From Gemmatimonadota bacterium (GTDB lineage Bacteria; Gemmatimonadota; Gemmatimonadetes; Gemmatimonadales; GWC2-71-9): 64,000 nt of DNA. Location: positions 30,015 to 94,014 of the forward strand of contig QHUM01000045.1 of NCBI GenBank assembly GCA_003222135.1. The letters are read 5' to 3'. The translations under genes were made by a program, and so were the position numbers. Numbering within the stretch: the first letter of the stretch is position 1; each line of letters opens with the position of its first letter. Below the pieces are notes generated by a model. That model had not been told where the DNA came from, did no database searches, and saw nothing but the letters and a program-made list of their open reading frames with translations. Positions 27,498 through 37,836 of this stretch are shown piece by piece.

Positions 27498-28655
27498 TCA
27501 ACCCGCCGCGAGCGGCTGGGGCATGGCGCGCGCGCGTCGCGGCGGGTGTGGCGGTGACGCCGCTCCGTCGAGCTCACCGTCGCACAGCACTCGGACGATC
27601 CGTTCGGCCGCGTGGCCGTCCCACCGCTCGATCAGCGGCCGGGCCGGCGAGCGGCGGGCCACCGCCCGCTCCACGGCGCCGAGCATCGCGTCCCGCCGTG
27701 GCGCCACCAGACGGTTGGTCCCGTGCGTACAGGTGACCGGGCGCTCCGTGTTCGGCCGCACGGTTACGCACGGCACACCCAGGAACGTGGTCTCCTCCTG
27801 CAAGCCGCCCGAGTCGGTGATGACCAGTTGCGAGGCCGCCACCAGCCCGAGCATGTCGAGGTAGCCGAGCGGTTCGAGCAGGCGCAGGTCGCCCCTCGGG
27901 TCCGGCCGGAAACCGAGGGTCTGGACGCGCTCGCGCGTGCGTGGGTGGACGGGGAACAGCACCGTCATCGTGCGGCCCATCTGGTCGAGCGCCTCGAGCA
28001 GCTCACGCAGCACCGCGGGATCGTCGACGTTCGCGGGCCGGTGCAGTGTGACCACCGCGTAGCCGACGCCCCGGACCTCGTATCGCGACGCGACATCGCG
28101 CTTCGCCGCCTGCGGCAGGGCCCAGCACAGCGAGTCGATCATGACGTTCCCGACGAAATGGACGCGATCCACGGAGATCCCTTCGGCGACCAAGTTGTCG
28201 CCCGCGTCGCGGGAGGGCGTCAAGAGCAGGTCCGACAGCCGGTCGGTCACGACCCGGTTGATTTCCTCCGGCATCGACCAGTCGCCGCTGCGCAGCCCCG
28301 CCTCCACGTGCCCCACGCGCCGGCCGAGCTTGGACGCGACGAGAGCCGCGGCGAGCGTGGAGTTCACGTCGCCGTACACCAGCACGAGGTCGGGACGGAG
28401 CTCGGTGAGGATCGGCTCGAGCCGCTGCATCACCGCCGCGGTCTGCTGCGCATGCGAGCCGGATCCGACGCCGAGGTGGTAGTCGGGCGCGGGAATCCAC
28501 AGCTCCTCGAAAAACAGATCCGACATTTCCGGATCGTAGTGCTGGCCGGTGTGCACGATGACGTGCTCGACGTCGCGGCGCCGGGCGAGCTCTCGATCCA
28601 CCGGCGCCAGTTTCATGAAGTTGGGGCGCGCCCCGACGACGGAGAGGATGCGCAT
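27498..28655 (-). CDS. wecB: UDP-N-acetylglucosamine 2-epimerase (non-hydrolysing)
   Basis: 385 residues. The N-terminus MRILSVVGARPNFMKLAPV, HTGQHYDPEMSD, VYGDVNSTLAAALVASK, HVEAGLRSGDWSMPEEINR and TDSGGLQEE are classic WecB/MnaA motifs. It converts UDP-GlcNAc to UDP-ManNAc in the cytoplasm, supplying an amino-sugar donor for the polysaccharide. It follows the Wza-like gene by 5 bases in the glmS operon. Confidence 0.95.
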   Translation of the reverse strand: MRILSVVGARPNFMKLAPVDRELARRRDVEHVIVHTGQHYDPEMSDLFFEELWIPAPDYHLGVGSGSHAQQTAAVMQRLEPILTELRPDLVLVYGDVNSTLAAALVASKLGRRVGHVEAGLRSGDWSMPEEINRVVTDRLSDLLLTPSRDAGDNLVAEGISVDRVHFVGNVMIDSLCWALPQAAKRDVASRYEVRGVGYAVVTLHRPANVDDPAVLRELLEALDQMGRTMTVLFPVHPRTRERVQTLGFRPDPRGDLRLLEPLGYLDMLGLVAASQLVITDSGGLQEETTFLGVPCVTVRPNTERPVTCTHGTNRLVAPRRDAMLGAVERAVARRSPARPLIERWDGHAAERIVRVLCDGELDGAASPPHPPRRARAMPQPLAAG

Positions 28656-28660
28656 CGCCG

Positions 28661-29298
28661 TCAGTGGATCAGCCGGGTGATGCCGTAGATCGCGGCCGGG
28701 AGCGTCACCAGGATGCCGATGATCCGCCAGGTCCCTTCCGGGTCGTGTCGGTCCCGCGGCACGAAAATCTGGTCACCGGTGTGCAGGTTCATCTGATCGA
28801 TCGTCATGCTTTGGGCGATCGCCTGACGCAGCGGATCGCCGGCCCAGACCCGGTCGCCGTTCCGCTCGATGCGCCAGTCGCCGACCTTGGCGTCGCGCGT
28901 CGGGCCGCCCGCCACCATGAGCGCGTCCCCGATGACGACATCCGCCGGGACGGCATAGAAACCCGGGTGCTCCACCTCTCCCAGAATCGAGAGCCGCACC
29001 AGCACCTTCGCGTGCACGGTCGGGTTCTTCAAGTACCGCCCCAGCTGCCGGGTGAGGTAGGTCTCCACCTCGACGCGCGGCACGCCGGCGAGCGGAATCG
29101 CCCCGATCCCGGGCAGCGTCAGGGCGGGCCCCTGCCCGACCGTGAACATCTTGCTGAACAGCGTGTCCCCCTCCACCTGGAGCGAGATCTGGTCACCGAC
29201 TAGGAATCCGCCTGCCGGGCTCGACTTGGCGTTCTGGGCCGCGAGCGGGCCTGCGAGCAGCGCTAGCGCCGCGAGGCGCACCACGAACCGTTGGAGCA

Positions 29299-29302
<4 letters not shown>
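28661..29302 (-). CDS. Wza-like polysaccharide export/SLBB protein
   Basis: 213 residues. Signal peptide MMLQRFVVRLAALALLAGPLAAQ, then a Poly_export domain (GFLVGDQISLQVEGD, LTLPGIGAIPLAGV, VETYLTRQLGRYLKNPTVHAKVLV) and an SLBB-like domain (LGEVEHPGFYAVPADVVIGDALMVAGG). A C-terminal hydrophobic helix (WRIIGILVTLPAAIYGITRLI) may anchor it. Shorter than E. coli Wza (about 380), with one SLBB repeat, and no lipobox. It would form part of the outer export channel for the EPS. ATG 29302 overlaps the glmS stop (ATGA). Confidence 0.87.
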
Positions 29303-31125
<1,823 letters not shown>

Positions 31126-31128
31126 CGC

Positions 31129-31350
31129 TCAGGTGCTCCCGCGCTTGGGTTCGAGCAAAGATTCTCCCGTGACAGCCAGACCGAACCGGGCGAGCTGGGC
31201 GAGTGTGGCGTTCCCCACCCCCAGTCTGACGCCCTTCAGCGTGACGATCGTCGCGCCGCATTGCTCGCACGGGGTAACGCAGGAAGCGGACCGGGGTCGC
31301 CGCGTCATTGACCCACCCGGAATCCGGTCTTCGCACGATTTGCACAACAT
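31129..31350 (-). CDS. Small putative zinc-ribbon protein upstream of glmS
   Basis: 73 residues with a CKSC pair (Cys3, Cys6) and a CVTPCEQC patch (Cys24, Cys28, Cys31), compatible with a small zinc ribbon, followed by a helical tail (NATLAQLARFGLAVTG). It ends 3 bases before the glmS start, so it is probably the first gene of that transcript. No family recognised. The start could also be the internal ATG of GSMTRRP. Existence is plausible from context and cysteine spacing but not proven. Confidence 0.5.
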   Translation of the reverse strand: MLCKSCEDRIPGGSMTRRPRSASCVTPCEQCGATIVTLKGVRLGVGNATLAQLARFGLAVTGESLLEPKRGST

Positions 31351-31670
31351 GCGGGATCCTCGAGTCTCACAGTGCTCCGCAGGACGCAGCGTTCATGCGG
31401 GAAACCCGCTTCAAGTTTGAGGCCCGAGCCGTCGCGGCCTCCTGCGCGCCTTCGGGCAGCGCTCGACACCGCAACGCGTTAGCTGCCGCACCCGTGCCTG
31501 CGAAACCCTGCGGCGCCGCTGCCGGCGCGTTGCGCTCACGCGGCACTTCCGGCGCGCCGAGTCGGCGCATTGCGCCCGCCCGGTCCCGGAACCGCGCGCG
31601 ACCGCTCGCGGCCCCGGGTTTGCAGAGGGGAACGTCGACATCCATACGCAAACCGATGTGGGGGAACCGC
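31351..31670. other. GC-rich intergenic region between divergent glmS operon and receiver/GGDEF gene
   Basis: 320 bases with no convincing gene. Frames open on both strands but translate to Arg/Ala-rich shadow peptides. It should carry the divergent promoters of the glmS operon and the receiver/GGDEF gene; I see no clear -35/-10 pair and only a poor -24/-12 resemblance. Confidence 0.5.
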
Positions 31671-32639
31671 ATGAGTGACCAGACGCCACGGGCAGGCTTG
31701 CCCCTGGTGCTTCTCGCAGGTGATTCTCCGGAAGACACCCACTGGCTTAGGAGTCTGCTAGAGCCGGCGGGGTATGCCGTGCTGCGGGAGCCCTCCGGGC
31801 GGTACGCGTTGGAGCGCGCCCGGGGCACGGAGCCCGACGTCGTCATCGTAGACGCCGAGTTGCCCGATATGGCGGGAGTCGAGCTGTGCCGGCTGCTGCG
31901 CGCCGACCCGCGGGTCTCGAGCAGCACGCCGCTCCTGCTCGCGTTCCGGGAGCACGCGTCGCGCGAGCAGCGCACCGCGGCGCTGCGCGCCGGTGCTTGG
32001 GAGTGCATCGCCCCGCCGCACGAAGCGGACGAAATCTTGCTCAAGATCGGCGCCTACGTCCGTGCCAAGCTCGACGCGGACCGCGCGCGTGCCGAAGGCC
32101 TGCTCGATCCCCTCACGGGGCTCTACAACCGCCAAGGTCTGGCGCGCCGGGCTCGCGAGCTCGGCTCCCAGGCGTTCCGGGAGCACGGCGCGCTGGCGTG
32201 CGTCGTGATCGCGCTCGACGTCGAGCCCGCGGCGCCGGGGACCGAAAACGCCGGACACCTGGTGGTACGCTGCGTCCACGCGCTCAAGTCGTCGGCGCGC
32301 CTGTCGGACGTGGTCGGCCGGCTCAGCCCCACGGAATTCGCGGTGCTCGCGCCCGGGACGGACGCGGCGGGGGCGCGCCGTCTGGCCGAGCGCCTCGCCA
32401 GCACCGTGCAGGCGAGCGCCAGCGCTGTGCCCGCGCCGGCCGCCGACCCCGGAGCCCAGCCGTCGCCGCCGCTGCGGGTGCGCTGCGGCTACGAGGCCGT
32501 CGCCAACGTCGGCTACGCTCCCATCGAGCCCGTCGATTTGCTGGTACGTGCCTCCACCGCCTTGCGGACCGGACGGGCAGAGGGAGGCAATTGGCTCCGG
32601 CGCTTCGACGACGGGGCCGCCACTCCCCCCGCCCCCTAG
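31671..32639 (+). CDS. Receiver-GGDEF protein with both domains degenerate
   Basis: 322 residues. The receiver-like domain (about 12-130) keeps a phosphoacceptor-type Asp (VIVDAELPDM) but replaces the acidic pair by GDSPED and the conserved Lys by PPH. The second domain starts like a diguanylate cyclase (DPLTGLYNRQGLARRARELG), but the active-site GGDEF loop reads LSPTEF (in GRLSPTEFAVLAPG), so cyclic-di-GMP synthesis is unlikely. Probably a non-catalytic signalling or nucleotide-binding protein next to EPS genes. Start is ATG 31671. Its end meets the convergent Wzc gene with a 4-base overlap. Confidence 0.85.
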   Translation: MSDQTPRAGLPLVLLAGDSPEDTHWLRSLLEPAGYAVLREPSGRYALERARGTEPDVVIVDAELPDMAGVELCRLLRADPRVSSSTPLLLAFREHASREQRTAALRAGAWECIAPPHEADEILLKIGAYVRAKLDADRARAEGLLDPLTGLYNRQGLARRARELGSQAFREHGALACVVIALDVEPAAPGTENAGHLVVRCVHALKSSARLSDVVGRLSPTEFAVLAPGTDAAGARRLAERLASTVQASASAVPAPAADPGAQPSPPLRVRCGYEAVANVGYAPIEPVDLLVRASTALRTGRAEGGNWLRRFDDGAATPPAP

Positions 32640-35104
32640 ATCACGAACGGCTGACCCTTCCCACCGCTCGCCTGCTCCGCCTCCTCGTCCACCGCTTCGT
32701 AGCCCGGCAGATAGTAGGAGTAGTAGCGATACGCGTCGCCCGCGGGCACCGCGTTGAGGATCGCTCCGAGCAGCCGCACGGGTAGCCGCTGCAAGACCTC
32801 GAGCTTGGCCGACGCCACGTCGCGGTGACTGAAGCCGGTCCGCAGCACCACGACGAGATGCCCCGTGAGCGTACCGAGGATCAGCGGGTCGACCCCGGCG
32901 CTGAGCGGCGGGCTGTCGACGAGGATGACGTCGTAGCTCGGGCGTAGTGTGGTGAGGAGCTGTGACATCGTCTGCGAGCCGAGCAGCTCGGGCGCGTTGT
33001 AGGCACGGGTCCCGCAGCCGATCAGCGAAAACGACGGATACGGCGTCGCCTGAACGATCGCCTCGAGCGGCACTTCGCCGCGCAGGAAATCGCTGACTCC
33101 GGGGCGGCGCCGGGCGCCGAGCCGGCGGTGCAGCACACCGCGCCGCAGGTCCCCGTCGATCAGCAGGGTGCGGTGACCGGCCTCGGCGAACGTATGCCCG
33201 AGATTGGCAGCCAGGAACGACTTGCCGTCGCCCGCGCCCGGACTCGTAATCGTGACGACCAGCGGAGCCACCGCGCCGTGCGTGTACACGAGGTTCAGGC
33301 ACACGCCGCGCAGCGCCTCGACCACGACCGCCACGTCTTCCGGCGGCCGGACGCGCCGTCCGCTGCGCTCCGGCCGGGCGCCGGGGCGAATGTGCGGCAC
33401 CGCGCCCAGGATGGTGAGGCCCATCTCGCGTGACACCTGATCGGGGTAGCGCACCCGCGGATCAATCCGGTCGATCAAGACCGCCCCCAGGACGGCCAGC
33501 GCGAAGCTCCCGAAGAACGCCAGCAGAATGACCCGCGGCGCCGTGTTCTTCACGGGTCGGCGCGGCACCACAGCGGAATCGAGCACGCGGACGTCCGACA
33601 GCGAGCTCACCTCGGCAAGCCGCGCCTCATCGTACTTCGCCTGCAGGCCGGTGTAGAGGTTCTCCGCGAGTCCTGCGTCGCGGCGCAGCCGCGCCTCCTC
33701 GATGGCGCGCGCCGGGATCTGCCGCAGCGTCCGTGAGTCGGCATCGGTCCGACGACCCAGCTCCGCCTCCTTGGCCGCGAGCTGACCCGCCAGCGTCCGC
33801 GCGAGCGTCGGAATCGTTTGGCGCTGGAGCGTCCGGATCTCTCCGAGGAGGCGCTGCACCGGCATGTACTCGTCGGTGTACTTGTAGCGCAACGACCGCA
33901 GCTCGGCTTGTTTGTTGTTCAGTTCCGTCAGCGCCTGCGACAGCTCCGGGTTCTGCTGAACCAACCCGACCACCGAGAGAGCCTCGACCGAGAGTCCCGA
34001 GTCGCCCTGCTGCGCCAGCAGCCGCTGCAGCGCATCCCGGTCACGCCGCGCCTCTTCCCGGGAGATCTGCATCTCGAAGAAGCTGCCGAACAAGGGATCC
34101 CGCGCTCCAGCCGGTCCGGTCCCGGGCGCGGCCCCGGCGACGACCGGCCCCGCTACCGACGCGCCCCCCGTGACCGGGCGCTCCCCGGGCAGGGTGATCG
34201 TTTCCTCCCGGAACCGCTGCAGCGCGGCCTCCGCGCTGCGGAGATTGTCCTGGGAGTGCTGCAGCTGCTCCCCGAGGATCTTGGTGAGTTCGATGAGCTT
34301 CTGGCGCTTCAAGTCGGCGTACACGGTGACGTAGCGCTGCGCCACGGCATTGACGAGGGTGGTGATGCGCACGGGATCGGGTCCGCGCATCTCGATGCGC
34401 AGGAAGTTGCCATCGATGTCCATCCAGGTATCCAACGCGTCGGCCAGGCTCGTGGCCGCATCACGCAGCGTGGTCAGCGTGAACTCGACCGTGTGCCCGG
34501 GTGGCACCGTGCTCGCGTCGGGCGCCCACCGCAACCCGTATCGGGTTCCGACGGAGTCTCCGAAACTGCCGCGCTCCAGCTCGACGCCGTCTGCCGTGCT
34601 GAGTGTATAGCCCTGCCCCGATCGGTCAACACTCAGCCGGTACGCACCGGGTTGGTACTGGTCGGCGACACGGATCCGATCGATCGCCTGGGTGTCGGCG
34701 CGCGCCGCGCTGCCCACGAACAGCCGCTGGTCGTGCACGACCTGGTCGAGCACGACATAGGACCGCAGCAGATCCACCCACGACTCCGCATCGAGCAGCT
34801 GACCCGGGCGAATCGGTGCGAGGCTGCGGTCCGGACTCCGCCGTCCTTCGACATCGATCCAGATTTTGGCCTGGGCGGAATACACGGGTTTGATGAAGCG
34901 GGTGGCGCCGACGCCCGCGACGGTGCCGACGAGGGTAAACGTCGCGATGAGCCACTTGAAGCGCAGCAACGCACTCAGGATCCGTCGCCAGTCGAGCCCG
35001 CCCTCAGGGCCGTCCAGGTCGAATGGAGAAACGCCGCGCTGCGGGAGCGCGGGAGGGGTGGCCGCGGGTGGAACGAGCGCGGCGGGCAGGTTGCTGATCG
35101 TCAT
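32636..35104 (-). CDS. Wzc-like polysaccharide co-polymerase with BY-kinase domain
   Basis: 822 residues. An N-terminal Wzz domain (RRILSALLRFKWLIATFTLVGTVAG transmembrane helix, then YSAQAKIWID), a long coiled-coil periplasmic region, a second TM (VILLAFFGSFALAVLGAVLI), then a cytoplasmic tyrosine kinase with Walker A SPGAGDGKS (Lys628), Walker A' LLIDGDLRR and Walker B VILVDSPPL. The C-terminus has a tyrosine cluster (AYRYYSYYLPGYEAVD) for autophosphorylation. It controls chain length and export together with the Wza-like protein. It stands alone on the minus strand, divergent from the sigma-54 response regulator. Confidence 0.93.
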   Translation of the reverse strand: MTISNLPAALVPPAATPPALPQRGVSPFDLDGPEGGLDWRRILSALLRFKWLIATFTLVGTVAGVGATRFIKPVYSAQAKIWIDVEGRRSPDRSLAPIRPGQLLDAESWVDLLRSYVVLDQVVHDQRLFVGSAARADTQAIDRIRVADQYQPGAYRLSVDRSGQGYTLSTADGVELERGSFGDSVGTRYGLRWAPDASTVPPGHTVEFTLTTLRDAATSLADALDTWMDIDGNFLRIEMRGPDPVRITTLVNAVAQRYVTVYADLKRQKLIELTKILGEQLQHSQDNLRSAEAALQRFREETITLPGERPVTGGASVAGPVVAGAAPGTGPAGARDPLFGSFFEMQISREEARRDRDALQRLLAQQGDSGLSVEALSVVGLVQQNPELSQALTELNNKQAELRSLRYKYTDEYMPVQRLLGEIRTLQRQTIPTLARTLAGQLAAKEAELGRRTDADSRTLRQIPARAIEEARLRRDAGLAENLYTGLQAKYDEARLAEVSSLSDVRVLDSAVVPRRPVKNTAPRVILLAFFGSFALAVLGAVLIDRIDPRVRYPDQVSREMGLTILGAVPHIRPGARPERSGRRVRPPEDVAVVVEALRGVCLNLVYTHGAVAPLVVTITSPGAGDGKSFLAANLGHTFAEAGHRTLLIDGDLRRGVLHRRLGARRRPGVSDFLRGEVPLEAIVQATPYPSFSLIGCGTRAYNAPELLGSQTMSQLLTTLRPSYDVILVDSPPLSAGVDPLILGTLTGHLVVVLRTGFSHRDVASAKLEVLQRLPVRLLGAILNAVPAGDAYRYYSYYLPGYEAVDEEAEQASGGKGQPFVI

Positions 35105-35411
35105 CGAGGCGTTCCTATACGGTTCGGTCTGTGGTTCGGTCGCGCAGCGACGTGCCGCACCACCGTCGCGCCGTCACGACAGCAAGTCCGATACCGCGCA
35201 CTGCGCCGCGCTTGCGCCGCCGACCCGCAGGCGATGCCGCAAATCGGTGCACAGGAGGCACGGCCGCGGATGCAGGTTGGTGCGAACGGTTCTCCGTCCG
35301 CCCCGGCGTGACGTCGCATTCGTGCCGGAATCGCTTGACAATCCGGCACGCTGCGAGGTCGCGACAGTCTGGCCCGAACCCTGCGTAAGGGACCGCCAAA
35401 CCCAAGCTGGA
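35105..35411. other. Divergent intergenic region between Wzc-like gene and sigma-54 response regulator
   Basis: 307 bases without a gene. It holds the candidate -24/-12 element at 35370-35384 on the plus strand and a TTGACA hexamer at 35335-35340 without a convincing -10 partner. I see no good sigma-54 element facing the Wzc-like gene. Binding sites for the response regulator would be expected here. Confidence 0.5.
35370..35384 (+). promoter_or_regulatory. Candidate sigma-54 promoter of the response-regulator gene
   Basis: TGGCCCGAACCCTGC has the invariant GG and GC at the right spacing and differs from TGGCACR-N4-TTGC at two positions (A to C, T to C). The predicted start is near 35396, 16 bases before ATG 35412. 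Suggests autoregulation. Confidence 0.45.
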
Positions 35412-37019
35412 ATGAACCCGATGTCCATGCCACTTGCACAGAACGACGTCTCCCGGCCCGGAGCGCGTGACGAATCGAAAGACGTCACATCGCTCCTGGC
35501 GATCGGGGCCGATGCGAAGGCGCGGATTCGCATCCTTGTGGTGGACGATGAGCACACGCTGCGCGAAAGCTGCGCGACGGTGCTGCGCCACGATGGGTAC
35601 GACGTAACGGTCTGTAGCCGCGGCCAGGAAGCCCTCGATCTCTTGAAGCGGCGTGGGTTCGACATCGTGATCGCAGACTTGTACATGTCGCAGGTCGACG
35701 GCCTGACGCTGCTCCGCACGGCGCTCACTACCAATCACGACACCATCGTGATCGTGATGACGGGCAATCCCAGCGTGGAGTCGAGCGTCGAGGCGCTGCG
35801 GCAGGGCGCATTTGACTATCTCCCGAAGCCGTTTTCCGCCTCCCACCTCCAGGTCTTGATCGGCCGGGCGGTGCACACGCTGGCCGTGGCCCGCGAAACG
35901 CGGGAGCAGCAGGAGGAGTTGGAGCGGCGGCACGCACACAGCGACAAGATCACCCTGCTGGGCACGGCGCCGGCGTTCCGCCGGGCGATCGAGCTGGCCC
36001 GCAAGGTGGCGCCGACCGACGCCTCCGTCTTCATCACGGGCGAGAGCGGCAGCGGCAAGGAGATGATCGCGCAATTCATTCACCATCACAGTCGGCGTTC
36101 GAGCCGGCCGTTCGTGGCGATCAACTGCGCTGCGCTCCCCGAGGGGCTGCTCGAATCGGAGATGTTCGGTCACCGGAAGGGCGCGTTCACCGGTGCCGTC
36201 CGCGACAAACCCGGCCTGCTCGAAGCCGCTCACGGCGGCACGCTGTTCCTGGACGAGCTGGTCGAGATGTCCAAGCCGATCCAGGCGAAGCTGCTGCGCG
36301 TCATTCAGGACGGCGTGGTGCGCCGGGTCGGCAGCGAGACGAACGACGCGGTCGTGAACGTGCGGTTCATCGCCGCCACCAACACCGACGCCGAGGCGGC
36401 CGTGAAAGCGGGCGCCCTGCGGGAAGACCTGTACTACCGCCTCCGCGTGGTCCCGATCCAGGTGCCCCCGCTGCGCGACCGGCCGGAGGACATCCCCCTG
36501 CTCGCGGAGTACTTCCTCTCCACGTACTGGATCCGGCACCGTAACAAGGGCGCGCCGTTCCCGAAGCTCAGCGACGCGGCGATCCGGGCCCTGTGCGGTC
36601 ACGGCTGGCGCGGCAACGTGCGCGAGCTGCAAAACGCCATCGAACACGTCGCGGTGATTGTCGAGCCCGGCACGGAGATCCGGCCCGAAGACCTACAGCT
36701 CACGGGCGAGGGGGAATCCCCGGCCACGGCGAATCCCGCCTCACTGATCTCCACACTGCTGGAGGAGAGCTACCACGCCGCGCGCGATCGCGTCATTGCG
36801 CAGTTCGAGCGGCAGTATCTCACGTGGCTCGTGAACCGGGCGGGCGGAAACATGTCCAAGGCGGCGCGCATCGCCGGGGTGGACCGCACGACCCTGTACC
36901 GGCTGATGGAGCGCCACGGCCTGCAGCGCAGTCCCAGCACCGGCTGGGTGATCGAGCGGGAGCCGGCCATACCCGAGCCCAGCCTGCCGGTGGGAGACGG
37001 CGGCGAGCTAACCCCGTGA
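35412..37019 (+). CDS. NtrC-type sigma-54 response regulator of the EPS locus
   Basis: 535 residues. Canonical receiver: acidic pair Asp45/Asp46 (LVVDDEHTL), phosphoacceptor Asp89 (IADLYMS), Thr117 (MTG) and Lys139 (LPKPF). AAA+ domain with GESGSGKE, GAFTGA and LFLDELVEM, and a C-terminal Fis HTH (GNMSKAARIAGVDRTTLYRLMERHG). It activates sigma-54 promoters when phosphorylated, most likely by the histidine kinase 19 bases downstream. Role and position match PrsR-type regulators of XrtA-associated EPS loci. ATG 35412 is preferred, with ATG 35421 and 35427 as close alternatives. Confidence 0.93.
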   Translation: MNPMSMPLAQNDVSRPGARDESKDVTSLLAIGADAKARIRILVVDDEHTLRESCATVLRHDGYDVTVCSRGQEALDLLKRRGFDIVIADLYMSQVDGLTLLRTALTTNHDTIVIVMTGNPSVESSVEALRQGAFDYLPKPFSASHLQVLIGRAVHTLAVARETREQQEELERRHAHSDKITLLGTAPAFRRAIELARKVAPTDASVFITGESGSGKEMIAQFIHHHSRRSSRPFVAINCAALPEGLLESEMFGHRKGAFTGAVRDKPGLLEAAHGGTLFLDELVEMSKPIQAKLLRVIQDGVVRRVGSETNDAVVNVRFIAATNTDAEAAVKAGALREDLYYRLRVVPIQVPPLRDRPEDIPLLAEYFLSTYWIRHRNKGAPFPKLSDAAIRALCGHGWRGNVRELQNAIEHVAVIVEPGTEIRPEDLQLTGEGESPATANPASLISTLLEESYHAARDRVIAQFERQYLTWLVNRAGGNMSKAARIAGVDRTTLYRLMERHGLQRSPSTGWVIEREPAIPEPSLPVGDGGELTP

Positions 37020-37038
37020 GTCTCGAGGGAGCACACGC

Positions 37039-37836
37039 ATGAAGACGAGCACCGCCGAACGGCTCGAGTGGCAGGCGCCGGCGACCGCTACGGTTCCTGA
37101 GGTCGAGCCCGAGCCGCAAGACCTGGCGGCGTGCCTCGCGGGACCGAATGGGCAAGATCTCGTGGTTGAGATGGCCCACGACCTGCGCTCCCCGCTCACC
37201 GCGATTCTGTTCCTGGCGGAATCCCTGCAGAACGCGGAAAACGGTCCCGTCACCGACAGCCAGCGCCGCCAGCTGGGGCTCATTTACAGTGCGGCGCTCG
37301 GTCTGTGCGCGACTGCGAGCGACGTACTCGAGCTCGCCCGCGGGGGCGACCGACTGCTCGAGCGCGGACCCGCGCCGTTCTCCGTCGTCGAAATCCTCAA
37401 TTCGGTGCGCGGTATGGTGCTGCCGCTCGCCGAGGAGAAGCGGCTCGAGGTCCAGCTGGTCCATCCGGTCCCGGAGCGACGCATCGGCCACGCCCGCGCT
37501 CTCGGACGCGTGCTGCTCAATCTCGCGACCAACGCCGTCAAGTTCACTGATGCCGGGTTCGTCGAAATCGCCGCCCGGCCGCTGGGAGCGACGCGCCTCG
37601 AGTTCTCGGTCCGTGACTCAGGAGAGGGCATCGACGCCGCTGTGCTGCCGACCCTGTACCAGCCATTCCGTAAGCCGTCGGCGGCACCGCGCTACTATTT
37701 CTCCAGCGCGGGGCTCGGGCTCGCGATCTGCCGCAAGCTCGTCCATGCCATGGGCTCGAAGCTGCGGATTGAAACGCGGCCCCACTGGGGCACGCGGTTC
37801 TCGTTCGAGCTCGAGCTCCCGCCGGCGACCCTCTGA
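37039..37836 (+). CDS. Cytosolic sensor histidine kinase, partner of the sigma-54 regulator
   Basis: 265 residues with no membrane segment and no PAS or GAF domain. H-box MAHDLRSPL with His47, N-box LLNLATNAVKF, G1 DSGEGID and G2 SSAGLGLAICRKLV are intact, so it should be an active kinase. The N-terminal 40 residues are Pro/Glu-rich and unstructured. The lack of any sensor domain implies that a partner protein or a cytoplasmic cue controls it. The ribosome site GGGAG precedes ATG 37039. Its TGA overlaps the start of the sugar transferase (TGATG). Confidence 0.92.
   Translation: MKTSTAERLEWQAPATATVPEVEPEPQDLAACLAGPNGQDLVVEMAHDLRSPLTAILFLAESLQNAENGPVTDSQRRQLGLIYSAALGLCATASDVLELARGGDRLLERGPAPFSVVEILNSVRGMVLPLAEEKRLEVQLVHPVPERRIGHARALGRVLLNLATNAVKFTDAGFVEIAARPLGATRLEFSVRDSGEGIDAAVLPTLYQPFRKPSAAPRYYFSSAGLGLAICRKLVHAMGSKLRIETRPHWGTRFSFELELPPATL

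Noticed and set aside
31308..31670. N-terminal extension of the receiver-GGDEF protein
   Set aside because: The extra 121 codons are Arg/Ala/Pro-rich with no receiver homology; ATG 31671 begins right before the receiver fold.
35335..35363. TTGACA as a sigma-70 promoter for the response regulator
   Set aside because: No -10-like hexamer at 16-18 bases spacing; the -24/-12 element 30 bases downstream is a better candidate.
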